Part shown: piece by piece, positions 1 to 5,998 of the stretch
How positions within the stretch are numbered: the first letter of the stretch is position 1
Layout: each line of letters opens with the position of its first letter
The notes under the pieces: generated by a model
The model's database searches: none
Told to the model about the DNA's origin: nothing
The model's input: the letters and a program-made list of their open reading frames with translations, nothing else
Assembly: GCA_003554945.1 (NCBI GenBank)
Contig: PWHN01000046.1
Span: forward strand, 1 to 6,205
DNA length: 6,205 bases
Source: a bacterium
GTDB taxonomy: Bacteria > T1Sed10-126
Reading direction: 5' to 3'
Program-made: the position numbers and the translations under genes

Positions 1-3
1 AAA

Positions 4-160
4 TAAAGTTTTGCGGTTTGTAAACAAAATAGGCCATATCTTATTTTCTCATTCTCTCGAGCATTTAATCGAGAGTGTGATGAAGAATGAGTTTACGCTA
101 TTCTGGAGCCGCCTGCAAATGTTTTTCTCATTCTCGGTTGCCCTCCAGGCAACCTCCGAG
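4..160. repeat. Left copy of a structured intergenic repeat
   Basis: This is an imperfect direct repeat of 5999-6113. Block A (4-45) matches 5999-6040 at 36 of 42 positions, and block B (105-138) matches 6068-6101 at 30 of 34, both without gaps. Between the blocks this copy has a hairpin (CTCTCGA 54-60 with TCGAGAG 69-75) inside an outer arm pair (CTCATTCT 48-55 with AGAATGAG 84-91). After block B comes a hairpin with stem GGTTGCC 136-142 / GGCAACC 148-154. It can also be drawn as a 10-bp stem, 133-142 with 148-160, with a 3-base bulge. The other copy has a hairpin of different sequence at the same place. No transposase or tandem structure is seen. It may be a REP/MITE-like element or a structured RNA at transcript ends; the strand is unknown. 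Confidence 0.8.
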
Positions 161-161
161 G

Positions 162-207
162 TATAGCCGGTTGCACACCAGGCCCTCGTGGCCAGCAACC
201 GGCTATA
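162..207. repeat. Large perfect hairpin, 13-bp stem
   Basis: TATAGCCGGTTGC (162-174) is exactly complementary to GCAACCGGCTATA (195-207). The 20-base loop contains GGCC at 181-184 and 190-193, which can pair further. No T-run follows on either strand, so it is not a typical intrinsic terminator. It directly follows the left repeat copy and is missing next to the right copy. It could be an independent palindromic element or an RNA/DNA structural signal. Confidence 0.75.
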
Positions 208-409
208 ATTCCGAAAAACACCTGCAGGTAGCTCCCTGTATGTTGTCAAAGAGACATCTTCATTATCCGAAAATAAGACATGACCTATCTTTCACCATAC
301 GTTTATTTTTGGTCAAGTAGGAATTGGTCCCTACCTTGTAAAAGAGAAACGGGAAATCGTAAAACTTTAGTAAACAAAAGAATTAAAGATTAAAAGAAAG
401 GGATAGTAA
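208..409 (+). promoter_or_regulatory. Leader region of the MFS fusion gene
   Basis: No convincing gene lies here. Visible elements are a 10-base palindrome ACCTGCAGGT (220-229) and an inverted repeat GTAGG 317-321 / CCTAC 330-334. The latter can extend to CAA 314-316 / TTG 336-338 with one bulged C. GTAAACAAAA (370-379) exactly repeats positions 20-29. A ribosome site AAGGGA (398-403) sits 6 bases before the ATG at 410. The region is A/T rich and no promoter stands out with good -35 and -10 spacing, so the transcription start was not placed. Confidence 0.4.
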
Positions 410-2092
410 ATGTTCAAGCTCTTTTGGAAACGTAGTTTTACCGGCATGATAACCTGCCAGACGCTTGGTGCTTTAAATGATAACGTTTTGCGCCAGGCCT
501 ATTTGCTGCTGGCGATTCAACTGGCGGGAGCTGAGCAGCAGGCAGCGGCGGTAGCTTTTACTGCGATTCCCTTCATCTTCTTCTCGCCCCTTGCCGGTCA
601 GATTACGGATCGTTATAGTAAGCGAGACGTGATAGTCTGGATGAAATTTGTAGAAGTAGTGGTGATGAGTTTTGCCGCCTGGGCGGCCTGGCATGAGAAT
701 CTCTTTGGGCTGCTCATGGGAATATTTCTGATGTTTGGTCAGAGTGCCTTTTTCAGTCCGTCGAAGTATGGAATTCTGCCTGAAATTCTTGCCTATGAAG
801 AAATGTCAGAGGGCAACGGGATCCTGCAGAGTTCAACTTACCTGGCGATACTTTTTGGGGGAGTGATTGCCGGTGGATTGCTGGAGCTGGCCCCGATGTA
901 CTGGCTCGCCCTCTTCTTTGTGATTGTCTCTCTGCTGGGCTGGTTGAGTTCACTTATTATTGAACCTCTTCCGGCCGCCGATCCCGAGCTTGAAATCAAC
1001 TACAATCCCTTTGCACGGATGGTCGAGAGCATTACCTGGATTCGTAAAGACCCTTTTCTATTTTACTTGATGCTCGGGTATGCCTACGGCTGGGGAGCGG
1101 GGGCCATACTGACGCTGGCGATCAATGTTTACGGGCTGGAAGTTCTGGGTCTTGGCGAGCTGTTGACCAGCGGACTGCTGGTGGCGCTGGCGATGGGAAT
1201 TGGGTTGGGTAGTCTCCTGGCCGGACTGTGGTCGGGAAAGAAGATTGAGCTGGGGTTGATTCCGCTGGGAGCGGTGGGATTGACGGTAACGATGTTTTTT
1301 CTTTCACTGGTCAGCGAATCGGTTATGGCCGCCTACGGGTGGTTATTTCTGGGCGGAATTTTTTCGGCTCTTTTTTTAATACCCTTTCAGGCCGCTCTGC
1401 AGGAGAGACCGCCAAAAGAAAAGAAAGGCGACCTGCTGGCCTCAACAAACGTTTTTTCATTTACGGGAGTGGTGGTGGCCTCAGCAGTTTATGTCTTATT
1501 AATTGAGCTCGGGGGGTACGGGTCACGGACACTGTTGTTTCTGGTGGGAATTGTTACACTGGCTGCAACAGTGGCACTATTTTTCTTTTTGCCCTGGCTG
1601 CTCGTGCGGTTTGCTCTCTGGACGATAGCACATTTGTTTTTCAATGTTGATGTTGAGGGACGGAAGCAGATACCGATTAGCGGAGCGACTCTTTTTCGCT
1701 GTGGAACCAAAAAATTAAGCACGCCACTGCTTATCAACTACGTTATTCCCCGACCGGCATATGTTCTCTTACCGCGTAACTTATATGAAAACGCTGCCAG
1801 CCGCTGGCTCTTCAAGCTTATCGGTGTCATACCCTACGACCCCGATTCTTCGGGGAACGAAGCGGTTATCGACCAGGTGGCAGAGGAATTTGAAGGCGAC
1901 CGAGCGGTCTGTCTGGTCGGCGATGAAGAGGCCCTGGCCCTCGAAAGAAATCTAGAAGAACTGGCTGAAAGCAAGCTGCACGAGGTTGACGTAGAGATAG
2001 AAATTGATAGGGGCGATACTGTCTTTTCGCGGCTGCGAACGCCGGCGCAGGTCAGATTTTCTAACGGGGTTGATGAAGAGGAGCGCCGTTAA
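410..2092 (+). CDS. LplT-like MFS transporter fused to a degenerate PlsC-like domain
   Basis: The protein has 560 residues. Residues 1 to about 405 form a multi-span membrane region of the lysophospholipid transporter (LplT/Aas) type. Seen are GALNDNVLRQA near the N-terminus, the MFS loop motif PLAGQITDRYSKR, and FFSPSKYGILPE, which is typical of this subfamily. Residues from about 408 to 510 read like a PlsC/LPLAT acyltransferase: VDVEGRKQIP, then PRPAYVLLPRNLYE, then LFKLIGVIPYDPD. However, the HX4D catalytic motif is replaced (T433 and T438 at the expected His and Asp positions), and the usual FPEG motif reads VGDE. Family knowledge: Aas-like fusions flip lysophospholipid inward and re-acylate it. 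Here transport is plausible but acyl transfer is not, and no acyl-ACP ligase domain follows. The ATG start has AAGGGA 6 bases upstream. The gene appears monocistronic and ends tail-to-tail with mazG. The transporter class is fairly sure; the substrate is inferred. Confidence 0.8.
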   Translation: MFKLFWKRSFTGMITCQTLGALNDNVLRQAYLLLAIQLAGAEQQAAAVAFTAIPFIFFSPLAGQITDRYSKRDVIVWMKFVEVVVMSFAAWAAWHENLFGLLMGIFLMFGQSAFFSPSKYGILPEILAYEEMSEGNGILQSSTYLAILFGGVIAGGLLELAPMYWLALFFVIVSLLGWLSSLIIEPLPAADPELEINYNPFARMVESITWIRKDPFLFYLMLGYAYGWGAGAILTLAINVYGLEVLGLGELLTSGLLVALAMGIGLGSLLAGLWSGKKIELGLIPLGAVGLTVTMFFLSLVSESVMAAYGWLFLGGIFSALFLIPFQAALQERPPKEKKGDLLASTNVFSFTGVVVASAVYVLLIELGGYGSRTLLFLVGIVTLAATVALFFFLPWLLVRFALWTIAHLFFNVDVEGRKQIPISGATLFRCGTKKLSTPLLINYVIPRPAYVLLPRNLYENAASRWLFKLIGVIPYDPDSSGNEAVIDQVAEEFEGDRAVCLVGDEEALALERNLEELAESKLHEVDVEIEIDRGDTVFSRLRTPAQVRFSNGVDEEERR

Positions 2093-2109
2093 CTCTTCCC
2101 GTCGTTTTT
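2075..2109 (+). terminator. Weak possible terminator across the convergent stops
   Basis: GAAGAG (2075-2080) pairs with CTCTTC (2093-2098) around a 12-base loop holding both stop codons. TTTTT follows at 2105-2109, six bases after the stem. The stem is short and the T-run is displaced, so activity is doubtful. A second inverted repeat, TAACGG 2062-2067 / CCGTTA 2086-2091, overlaps it. No T-run follows on the minus strand. Confidence 0.25.
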
Positions 2110-2502
2110 CTCCGCTTGCTTAATACGCTCCCAGTTAGCGAGAATTTCTTCCGTATTCTCGACCTCCAGGTCGCCAAAGACGTGTGGATGCCGGCGTTTT
2201 AGTTTAGAAGTAATTCCTTTAATTACCCGCTTCAAATTAAACTCATCCTGTTCATACGCAATTTGTGTCAGAAAGAGTACGTGTAAGAGAAGATCGCCCA
2301 GTTCTTCACAGAGGTGCTCGTGGTCTTCATTGTCAATCGCCTCGACGACTTCTTGGGCTTCTTCTAGCAAATGTGGCCGCATAGACTTTAAAGTCTGCTG
2401 ACGGTCCCACTCGCAGCCGTTTTCTGAACGCAGGTGAGCAACAACTTCAATTAGCTCGGCAAATGCATCGGTTGGTGGATTTTTAATAATATTCTCATTC
2501 AT
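2089..2502 (-). CDS. mazG: MazG-type nucleotide pyrophosphohydrolase, single domain
   Basis: This is a 137-residue protein of the all-alpha MazG NTP pyrophosphohydrolase superfamily, which hydrolyses (d)NTPs to NMP and pyrophosphate with Mg2+ in the cytoplasm. The family pattern is clear: FAELIEVVAHLR, then NGCEWDRQQT (28-37), then the metal-binding helices LLEEAQEVVEAI (E47, E48, E51) and EELGDLLLHV (E67, D70), then KRRHPHVFGD (102-111) and the C-terminal WERIKQAEK. E. coli MazG is about twice as long with two such domains; this is one domain, as in many short homologues. I chose the ATG at 2502 because family similarity begins just after it. The in-frame extension upstream to 2643 (Pro/Arg rich) looks non-coding, although a GTG at 2513 is possible. 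Its own ribosome site (GGATG) is poor; see the upstream frame at 2504-2569. House-cleaning of non-canonical nucleotides is inferred. Confidence 0.88.
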   Translation of the reverse strand: MNENIIKNPPTDAFAELIEVVAHLRSENGCEWDRQQTLKSMRPHLLEEAQEVVEAIDNEDHEHLCEELGDLLLHVLFLTQIAYEQDEFNLKRVIKGITSKLKRRHPHVFGDLEVENTEEILANWERIKQAEKNDGKS

Positions 2503-2508
2503 ATTATT
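2485..2508 (-). promoter_or_regulatory. mazG: A/T hairpin over the mazG start codon
   Basis: AATAATAT (2485-2492) and ATATTATT (2501-2508) are perfect inverted repeats with an 8-base loop. In the mazG transcript the start codon (2502-2500) lies at the stem/loop edge and the upstream TAA lies in the stem. The stem is pure A/T and therefore weak. A ribosome finishing the upstream frame would open it, which would fit coupled translation. Confidence 0.35.
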
Positions 2509-2569
2509 CACATCCAGGTAGATATATGGTGGTGGAAAGTCGGCAAATAGTTCTTGCAAATGATAACAT
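2504..2569 (-). CDS. Possible 21-residue leader peptide upstream of mazG
   Basis: On the minus strand an ATG (2569-2567) is preceded by AGAGAGG, whose GAGG core (2580-2577) lies 7 bases upstream. This is far better than the mazG site. The frame runs 21 codons (MLSFARTICRLSTTIYLPGCE) and ends in TAA (2506-2504), one base before the mazG ATG (2502-2500), in a different frame. This is the geometry of translational coupling. The peptide resembles nothing I recognise. It could be a chance frame next to a chance purine run, so existence and function are inferred from the ribosome site and spacing only. Confidence 0.4.
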   Translation of the reverse strand: MLSFARTICRLSTTIYLPGCE

Positions 2570-2582
2570 TTTATTTCCTCTC

Positions 2583-2638
2583 TTTCAGGGGGGGCTCGGG
2601 GGCCGGAATGACGAGCTCGTGGGGAGGTTCTGCTGAAA
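2583..2638. promoter_or_regulatory. G/C-rich dyad island in the mazG-prfB divergent region
   Basis: Outer arms TTTCAG (2583-2588) and CTGAAA (2633-2638) enclose a G-rich island with a perfect 10-base palindrome ACGAGCTCGT (2611-2620). A second pairing, GCTCG 2594-2598 with CGAGC 2612-2616, overlaps the palindrome. The island contrasts with A/T-rich flanks. It could be an operator or a structured part of the mazG leader; no regulator is recognised. Confidence 0.3.
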
Positions 2639-2650
2639 ATCAATGAGAGC

Positions 2651-2679
2651 TGGATTTTATTGTTTGAATTGGGTAAAAT
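2651..2679 (+). promoter_or_regulatory. Candidate promoter for the prfB operon
   Basis: TAAAAT (2674-2679) is a good -10 match. With 17-base spacing the -35 position (TGGATT, 2651-2656) matches the TTGACA consensus at only 3 of 6 bases. If used, transcription would begin near 2686, giving a leader of about 105 bases. The opposite strand has a similar TAAAAT (complement of 2654-2659) that could serve mazG, also without a clear -35. This is only a consensus guess. Confidence 0.3.
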
Positions 2680-2777
2680 AAATACAACATTTATGTTTCA
2701 AAACCTTCTGCTCGTTTTCTTGCGTCCGGGGGTGAAAGTCAGGGTGGGAAGCTGTGAGGGTTTGATTTATATTTATC

Positions 2778-2783
2778 GGAGGT
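2778..2783 (+). promoter_or_regulatory. prfB: Strong ribosome site fixing the TTG start of prfB
   Basis: GGAGGT lies 7 bases before TTG at 2791, an optimal Shine-Dalgarno sequence and spacing. It supports TTG as the real initiation codon. Confidence 0.85.
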
Positions 2784-2790
2784 AGAGAAG

Positions 2791-3903
2791 TTGAGCACTA
2801 ATAATTATTCTTCATATCTTTCAGAACTCCGGGAAGAGTTGGGCGAGCTGGGTGAATATCTTGACCTGAAGGAATTGCGCGAAAAAGTGCATGAATTGCA
2901 GAGCCAGATGAGCCAACCGGATTTCTGGGATGACCAGGGCCGAGCCCGACGTATTTCGCGTGAGGCGAGTAGAGTTGAAGATACGATTAACCAGTATGAA
3001 TCTTTGCACGAGGCTATAGACGATTTAGAAGCCATGGTTGAGTTGGAAGCCGAGTCGGAGGAAGCCAGCTTCAGCGATGAGATCGAACGGGGATTAAAAG
3101 AGGCAAAGAAGAAGGTTCAAAGTCTTCGCTGGCGTTATTTTCTGGACGGCGAATATGATGACCGTGAGGCGATGCTGAGCATTAATCCAGGAGCCGGAGG
3201 GACTGAGGCGCATGACTGGGCTGAAATGCTCTACAGGATGTATCGCCGCTGGTGCGAAAATGAGGGGATTGAATATAGCGTTCTCAACGTCACTGCGGGA
3301 GAAGAGGCGGGGATAAAAAATGCAACGATGCAGATTAAAGATGATTACGCTTACGGTCGATTGAAGGGAGAGGCGGGAGTTCACAGGCTGGTTAGAATAT
3401 CACCTTTTGATTCCAGCAGTCGCCGTCACACATCTTTTGCCGCGGTTGAGGTTATGCCGGATTTAGATGTGGTCGACGAGGTGGATCTTGACGAGACCGA
3501 CCTAAAAATAGATACTTTTCGTTCCAGTGGTCCAGGCGGTCAGCACGCAAACATGACCGATAGCGCCGTCCGAATTATACATGAACCTACCGGTCTGGTA
3601 GCTAAGTGTGAAAACGAAAGAAGTCAGCATAAAAATCGAGAAACAGCAATGAAAATTTTGAAATCTCGGCTGTTAGAGCTTAAAATAGAAGAGCAGAAGG
3701 AAGATATTAATGAACTCAGGGGAGAAAAGCAGTCTATTGAATGGGGCAGCCAGATTCGCTCCTATGTAAATCATCCTTATCAGCAGGTTAAAGATCACCG
3801 GACCAACTGTGAAGTAAGTAGTTTTGAGACAGTGCTGGACGGTGAAATAAACGAGTTTATTGAAGCATATCTCAGTTCGGAAGTGAATCAGTCATCAAAT
3901 TAA
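2791..3903 (+). CDS. prfB: Peptide chain release factor 2
   Basis: This 370-residue protein is the normal size for RF2, which releases finished peptides at UAA and UGA codons on the ribosome. The N-terminal part (to about 115) is a helical coiled region with SQPDFWDD. The RF2 core follows, with INPGAGGTEAHDWAEMLYRMY. The stop-codon recognition tripeptide SPF is at 204-206; RF1 would have PAT-like residues. The peptidyl-transferase-centre motif GGQ is at 249-251, followed by HANMTDSAVRI, where most family members have HVN and then K/R. KCENERSQHKN and WGSQIRSYV are typical. Translation starts at TTG with a strong ribosome site. The frame is continuous: the site equivalent to the E. coli +1 frameshift reads TAT CTT GAC (2857-2865) with no in-frame TGA, so autoregulation by frameshifting is absent. 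It heads an operon with two envelope genes. Confidence 0.97.
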   Translation: MSTNNYSSYLSELREELGELGEYLDLKELREKVHELQSQMSQPDFWDDQGRARRISREASRVEDTINQYESLHEAIDDLEAMVELEAESEEASFSDEIERGLKEAKKKVQSLRWRYFLDGEYDDREAMLSINPGAGGTEAHDWAEMLYRMYRRWCENEGIEYSVLNVTAGEEAGIKNATMQIKDDYAYGRLKGEAGVHRLVRISPFDSSSRRHTSFAAVEVMPDLDVVDEVDLDETDLKIDTFRSSGPGGQHANMTDSAVRIIHEPTGLVAKCENERSQHKNRETAMKILKSRLLELKIEEQKEDINELRGEKQSIEWGSQIRSYVNHPYQQVKDHRTNCEVSSFETVLDGEINEFIEAYLSSEVNQSSN

Positions 3904-3932
3904 CAAGGTCATTTCGTTACGTAATTCTTGCA

Positions 3933-5330
3933 GTGCTTGTCTTTTTTGCGGCGGTATTTACCGTACACCGCGTTGGTCTGGAGACTTTTGGCCGTCAGCT
4001 CAACATATACAATTTTGAGCAGCCGGAGATAATGCGGCTGGAGACCGTTGGTGAGCTGGAGAAAAGTGGCAAGGTAGCACTCTACAGAGGCGAAGAGATA
4101 AAGCGGCTATTTTTTGCTCATCTACCCAAAAATCCACTCATGGTTGGTCAGGTTAGAAATCTTGAAATCGATCATGAAAAAACTTATGTAATTACGACTG
4201 AGACTTTTTACTTTCAACTGCTTGATCATTCAATACCGGAACTCGAGGTATATGAACACCCCAACCGAGGCTATCTGGACGGAAGCGCTCTGCCCAATGT
4301 TTATGTGTTAAAGAGCGATCTTTCGCCTGAAACTATTGTCAGCAAGCCGGTGGCCAGTATTAAGTATCCCGAGCAGCCGGTGGCTGAGAAATACCTCTAT
4401 CTAAGCAACAACTACGAGCTGGATATATTTTTGGACGGCCCGGTTCCAGAGGAACAGTTTGCCCTGATTTTGCCCGAAGCGGAAACACCTTACCCGGATC
4501 GATTTTTAGATCAGATCACGAGATTTTTAAATTATGGTGATGAAGTAATAGAGGTGGGACCGTATGATCGGCTGGTCGGGGGTGAAATATACCTGACCGA
4601 ATACGATTTGGCGCAGCGTAAATCGAGGGGATTTTTTAAGGGCTTCAGCAGTAATTTCTATTCGTTTGCCTACCTGCTGCTGGGATTGACCGTATCTTTT
4701 TTGGGGTTTTACAACCAGGGTAAAGTTGTCTCATGGGTATTATGTGCAGTATTACTGTCTTTTATGGCTCCGTTCTATCAGCTCCACAGGGTGATAACCG
4801 GACTGCTTTCAGTAGCTATTTTGAAGCTGGGCTGGTTACGTAAGAGCCGTTCACTTATATGGTATTTTCTTGCCGGCATATTGACTTTCAGTCTGCTTTA
4901 CGCCTCTTTTCTATTAGATCCGTTTGCCGGAGTTGAACAGATTATATACGGACTTATTTTAGGTGGAATAATTTTCATTAATTTGCCAGCCGGCTGGCGC
5001 CGCCGCCGTCCTAATTTTGAAGATTTGACTTATTGGTCATTTGTGGCTCTTTTCTTTTTATTTCTTATGTATCCCTGGGCCGGCGGTGTAGAAGTTGAAC
5101 AATTTGTGCGAGCTGCAGTTTTGATTTTCCTGCCCGTATTTGGCTGGCTATTTCCACGCTGGGGAATAAAACGACACCTGTTGAGACTGATTGGGATAAC
5201 GGGCTGGTTGATTCTGTTTACCCAGGGAGTAGGGGTTTTATATCTGTTTTTATTTTCCGTGGCGATAATAGCGTGGGAAATAGAATTGCTATATCTGAAT
5301 CCAGAAATAGTGGAGCAGAGGTTTCTTTAG
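3933..5330 (+). CDS. Multi-spanning membrane protein, DUF5693-like
   Basis: The listed frame has 465 residues from GTG 3933. It shows a short N-terminal hydrophobic stretch, a soluble region of about 225 residues probably outside the membrane, and from about residue 244 to the end a dense membrane domain of roughly eight helices. The passage IMRLETVGELEKSGKVALYRGEEI resembles the N-terminal part of the Firmicutes DUF5693 family, but the protein is shorter than I expect for that family. Function is unknown. GTG 3933 has no nearby ribosome site and cuts the anchor helix. The frame is open from 3864 and, read from 3894, encodes IKLTRSFRYVILAVLVFFAA, a textbook basic-plus-hydrophobic anchor, so the real start is probably upstream, overlapping prfB. 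It lies 29 bases after prfB by the listed start and overlaps the next gene by one base (TAGTG). The gene is certain, the family moderate. Confidence 0.75.
   Translation: MLVFFAAVFTVHRVGLETFGRQLNIYNFEQPEIMRLETVGELEKSGKVALYRGEEIKRLFFAHLPKNPLMVGQVRNLEIDHEKTYVITTETFYFQLLDHSIPELEVYEHPNRGYLDGSALPNVYVLKSDLSPETIVSKPVASIKYPEQPVAEKYLYLSNNYELDIFLDGPVPEEQFALILPEAETPYPDRFLDQITRFLNYGDEVIEVGPYDRLVGGEIYLTEYDLAQRKSRGFFKGFSSNFYSFAYLLLGLTVSFLGFYNQGKVVSWVLCAVLLSFMAPFYQLHRVITGLLSVAILKLGWLRKSRSLIWYFLAGILTFSLLYASFLLDPFAGVEQIIYGLILGGIIFINLPAGWRRRRPNFEDLTYWSFVALFFLFLMYPWAGGVEVEQFVRAAVLIFLPVFGWLFPRWGIKRHLLRLIGITGWLILFTQGVGVLYLFLFSVAIIAWEIELLYLNPEIVEQRFL
5317..5321 (+). promoter_or_regulatory. Ribosome site deciding the transglycosylase start
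   Basis: AGAGG lies 8 bases before the GTG at 5330, inside the end of the preceding gene. It supports this start over an in-frame GTG at 5273, which would put 19 polar residues before the signal peptide. Confidence 0.75.
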
Positions 5331-5974
5331 TGAAACTTTCAAAATTATTAAAAATTATTTCTACAGTCACGGTTCTTTCTCTGCTACTGATTCTGCCATT
5401 AGCGGCTGAAGACATATACATACGCCGTGAAAATGGCATAATAAAGCTGACTGAAGAGCCGGAACGTGATGATGAGGCGTTTTTAAGGCAGGCTCAAAAA
5501 CCTGAGGAGCAGGAGTTGCCCGGGTTGGAAGAGCTGCAGGATATAATTGCGGAAAACGCCGATCGTTTTGATCTTCCTGAAGTATTGATTTATTCTGTTA
5601 TCATGATGGAATCCGCCGGTGACAGCACGGCCTTGAGCGAAGCGGGAGCCCAGGGGCTAATGCAGTTGATGCCGCAAACGGCAGAATTGCTGGAAGTAGA
5701 AGACGTCTGGAATCCGGAAGAGAACATACGAGGTGGCAGCCAGTATTTGAGTCAGATGCTGGCTCGTTACGACGGTGATTTAGACCTGGCGCTGGCGGCT
5801 TACAATGCCGGACCCGGTGCCGTGGATCAACACGACGGCATTCCCCCCTACTCAGAGACAGAACATTTTGTAGAGGCGACCCGCAGCTCTTTCGAGGAGC
5901 TCAGGCGGGAAGAGAATAAAATATTTTTCTATCGTGATTCGCGTGGAATTATAAATATAACCAACGTAAAGTAA
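5330..5974 (+). CDS. Secreted SLT-domain lytic transglycosylase
   Basis: This 214-residue exported protein of the soluble lytic transglycosylase (Slt/MltE-like, GH23) family cleaves peptidoglycan glycans between MurNAc and GlcNAc, forming 1,6-anhydro ends. Residues 1-26 are a signal peptide (MKLSKLLK, a hydrophobic core, LPLAA) with no lipobox cysteine. The SLT domain covers about 66-185: IYSVIMMESAG with catalytic E94, GAQGLMQLMP (106-115), NPEENIRGG (128-136), AAYNAGPGAV (156-165) and PYSETEHFVE. On both sides are similar short segments, IYIRRENGIIKLTEEP (29-44) and IFFYRDSRGIINITNVK (198-214), resembling the DUF4124-type motif that accompanies some such enzymes. The mature part is very acidic. 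GTG 5330 overlaps the previous stop by one base and has AGAGG 8 bases upstream; it is the last gene of the prfB operon. No clear terminator follows. Enzyme class is sure; the role of the flanking motifs is inferred. Confidence 0.92.
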   Translation: MKLSKLLKIISTVTVLSLLLILPLAAEDIYIRRENGIIKLTEEPERDDEAFLRQAQKPEEQELPGLEELQDIIAENADRFDLPEVLIYSVIMMESAGDSTALSEAGAQGLMQLMPQTAELLEVEDVWNPEENIRGGSQYLSQMLARYDGDLDLALAAYNAGPGAVDQHDGIPPYSETEHFVEATRSSFEELRREENKIFFYRDSRGIINITNVK

Positions 5975-5998
5975 ATTTTTATCAAATGTTCAACTTTC

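Noticed and set aside
162-207. Intrinsic terminator at the large hairpin
   Set aside because: There is no run of T after the stem on either strand.
49-249. Minus-strand open frame of 66 codons in the left intergenic region
   Set aside because: It also crosses the repeat and hairpins. The right repeat copy does not preserve the same frame, so it is a shadow of the repeat.
87-320. Plus-strand open frame of 77 codons in the left intergenic region
   Set aside because: It runs through the repeat and the large hairpin, has no ribosome site, and its residue composition looks non-coding.
2503-2643. N-terminal extension of mazG to an ATG at 2643
   Set aside because: The extra residues are Pro/Arg rich, lie over the G-rich island, and lie outside the MazG family region.
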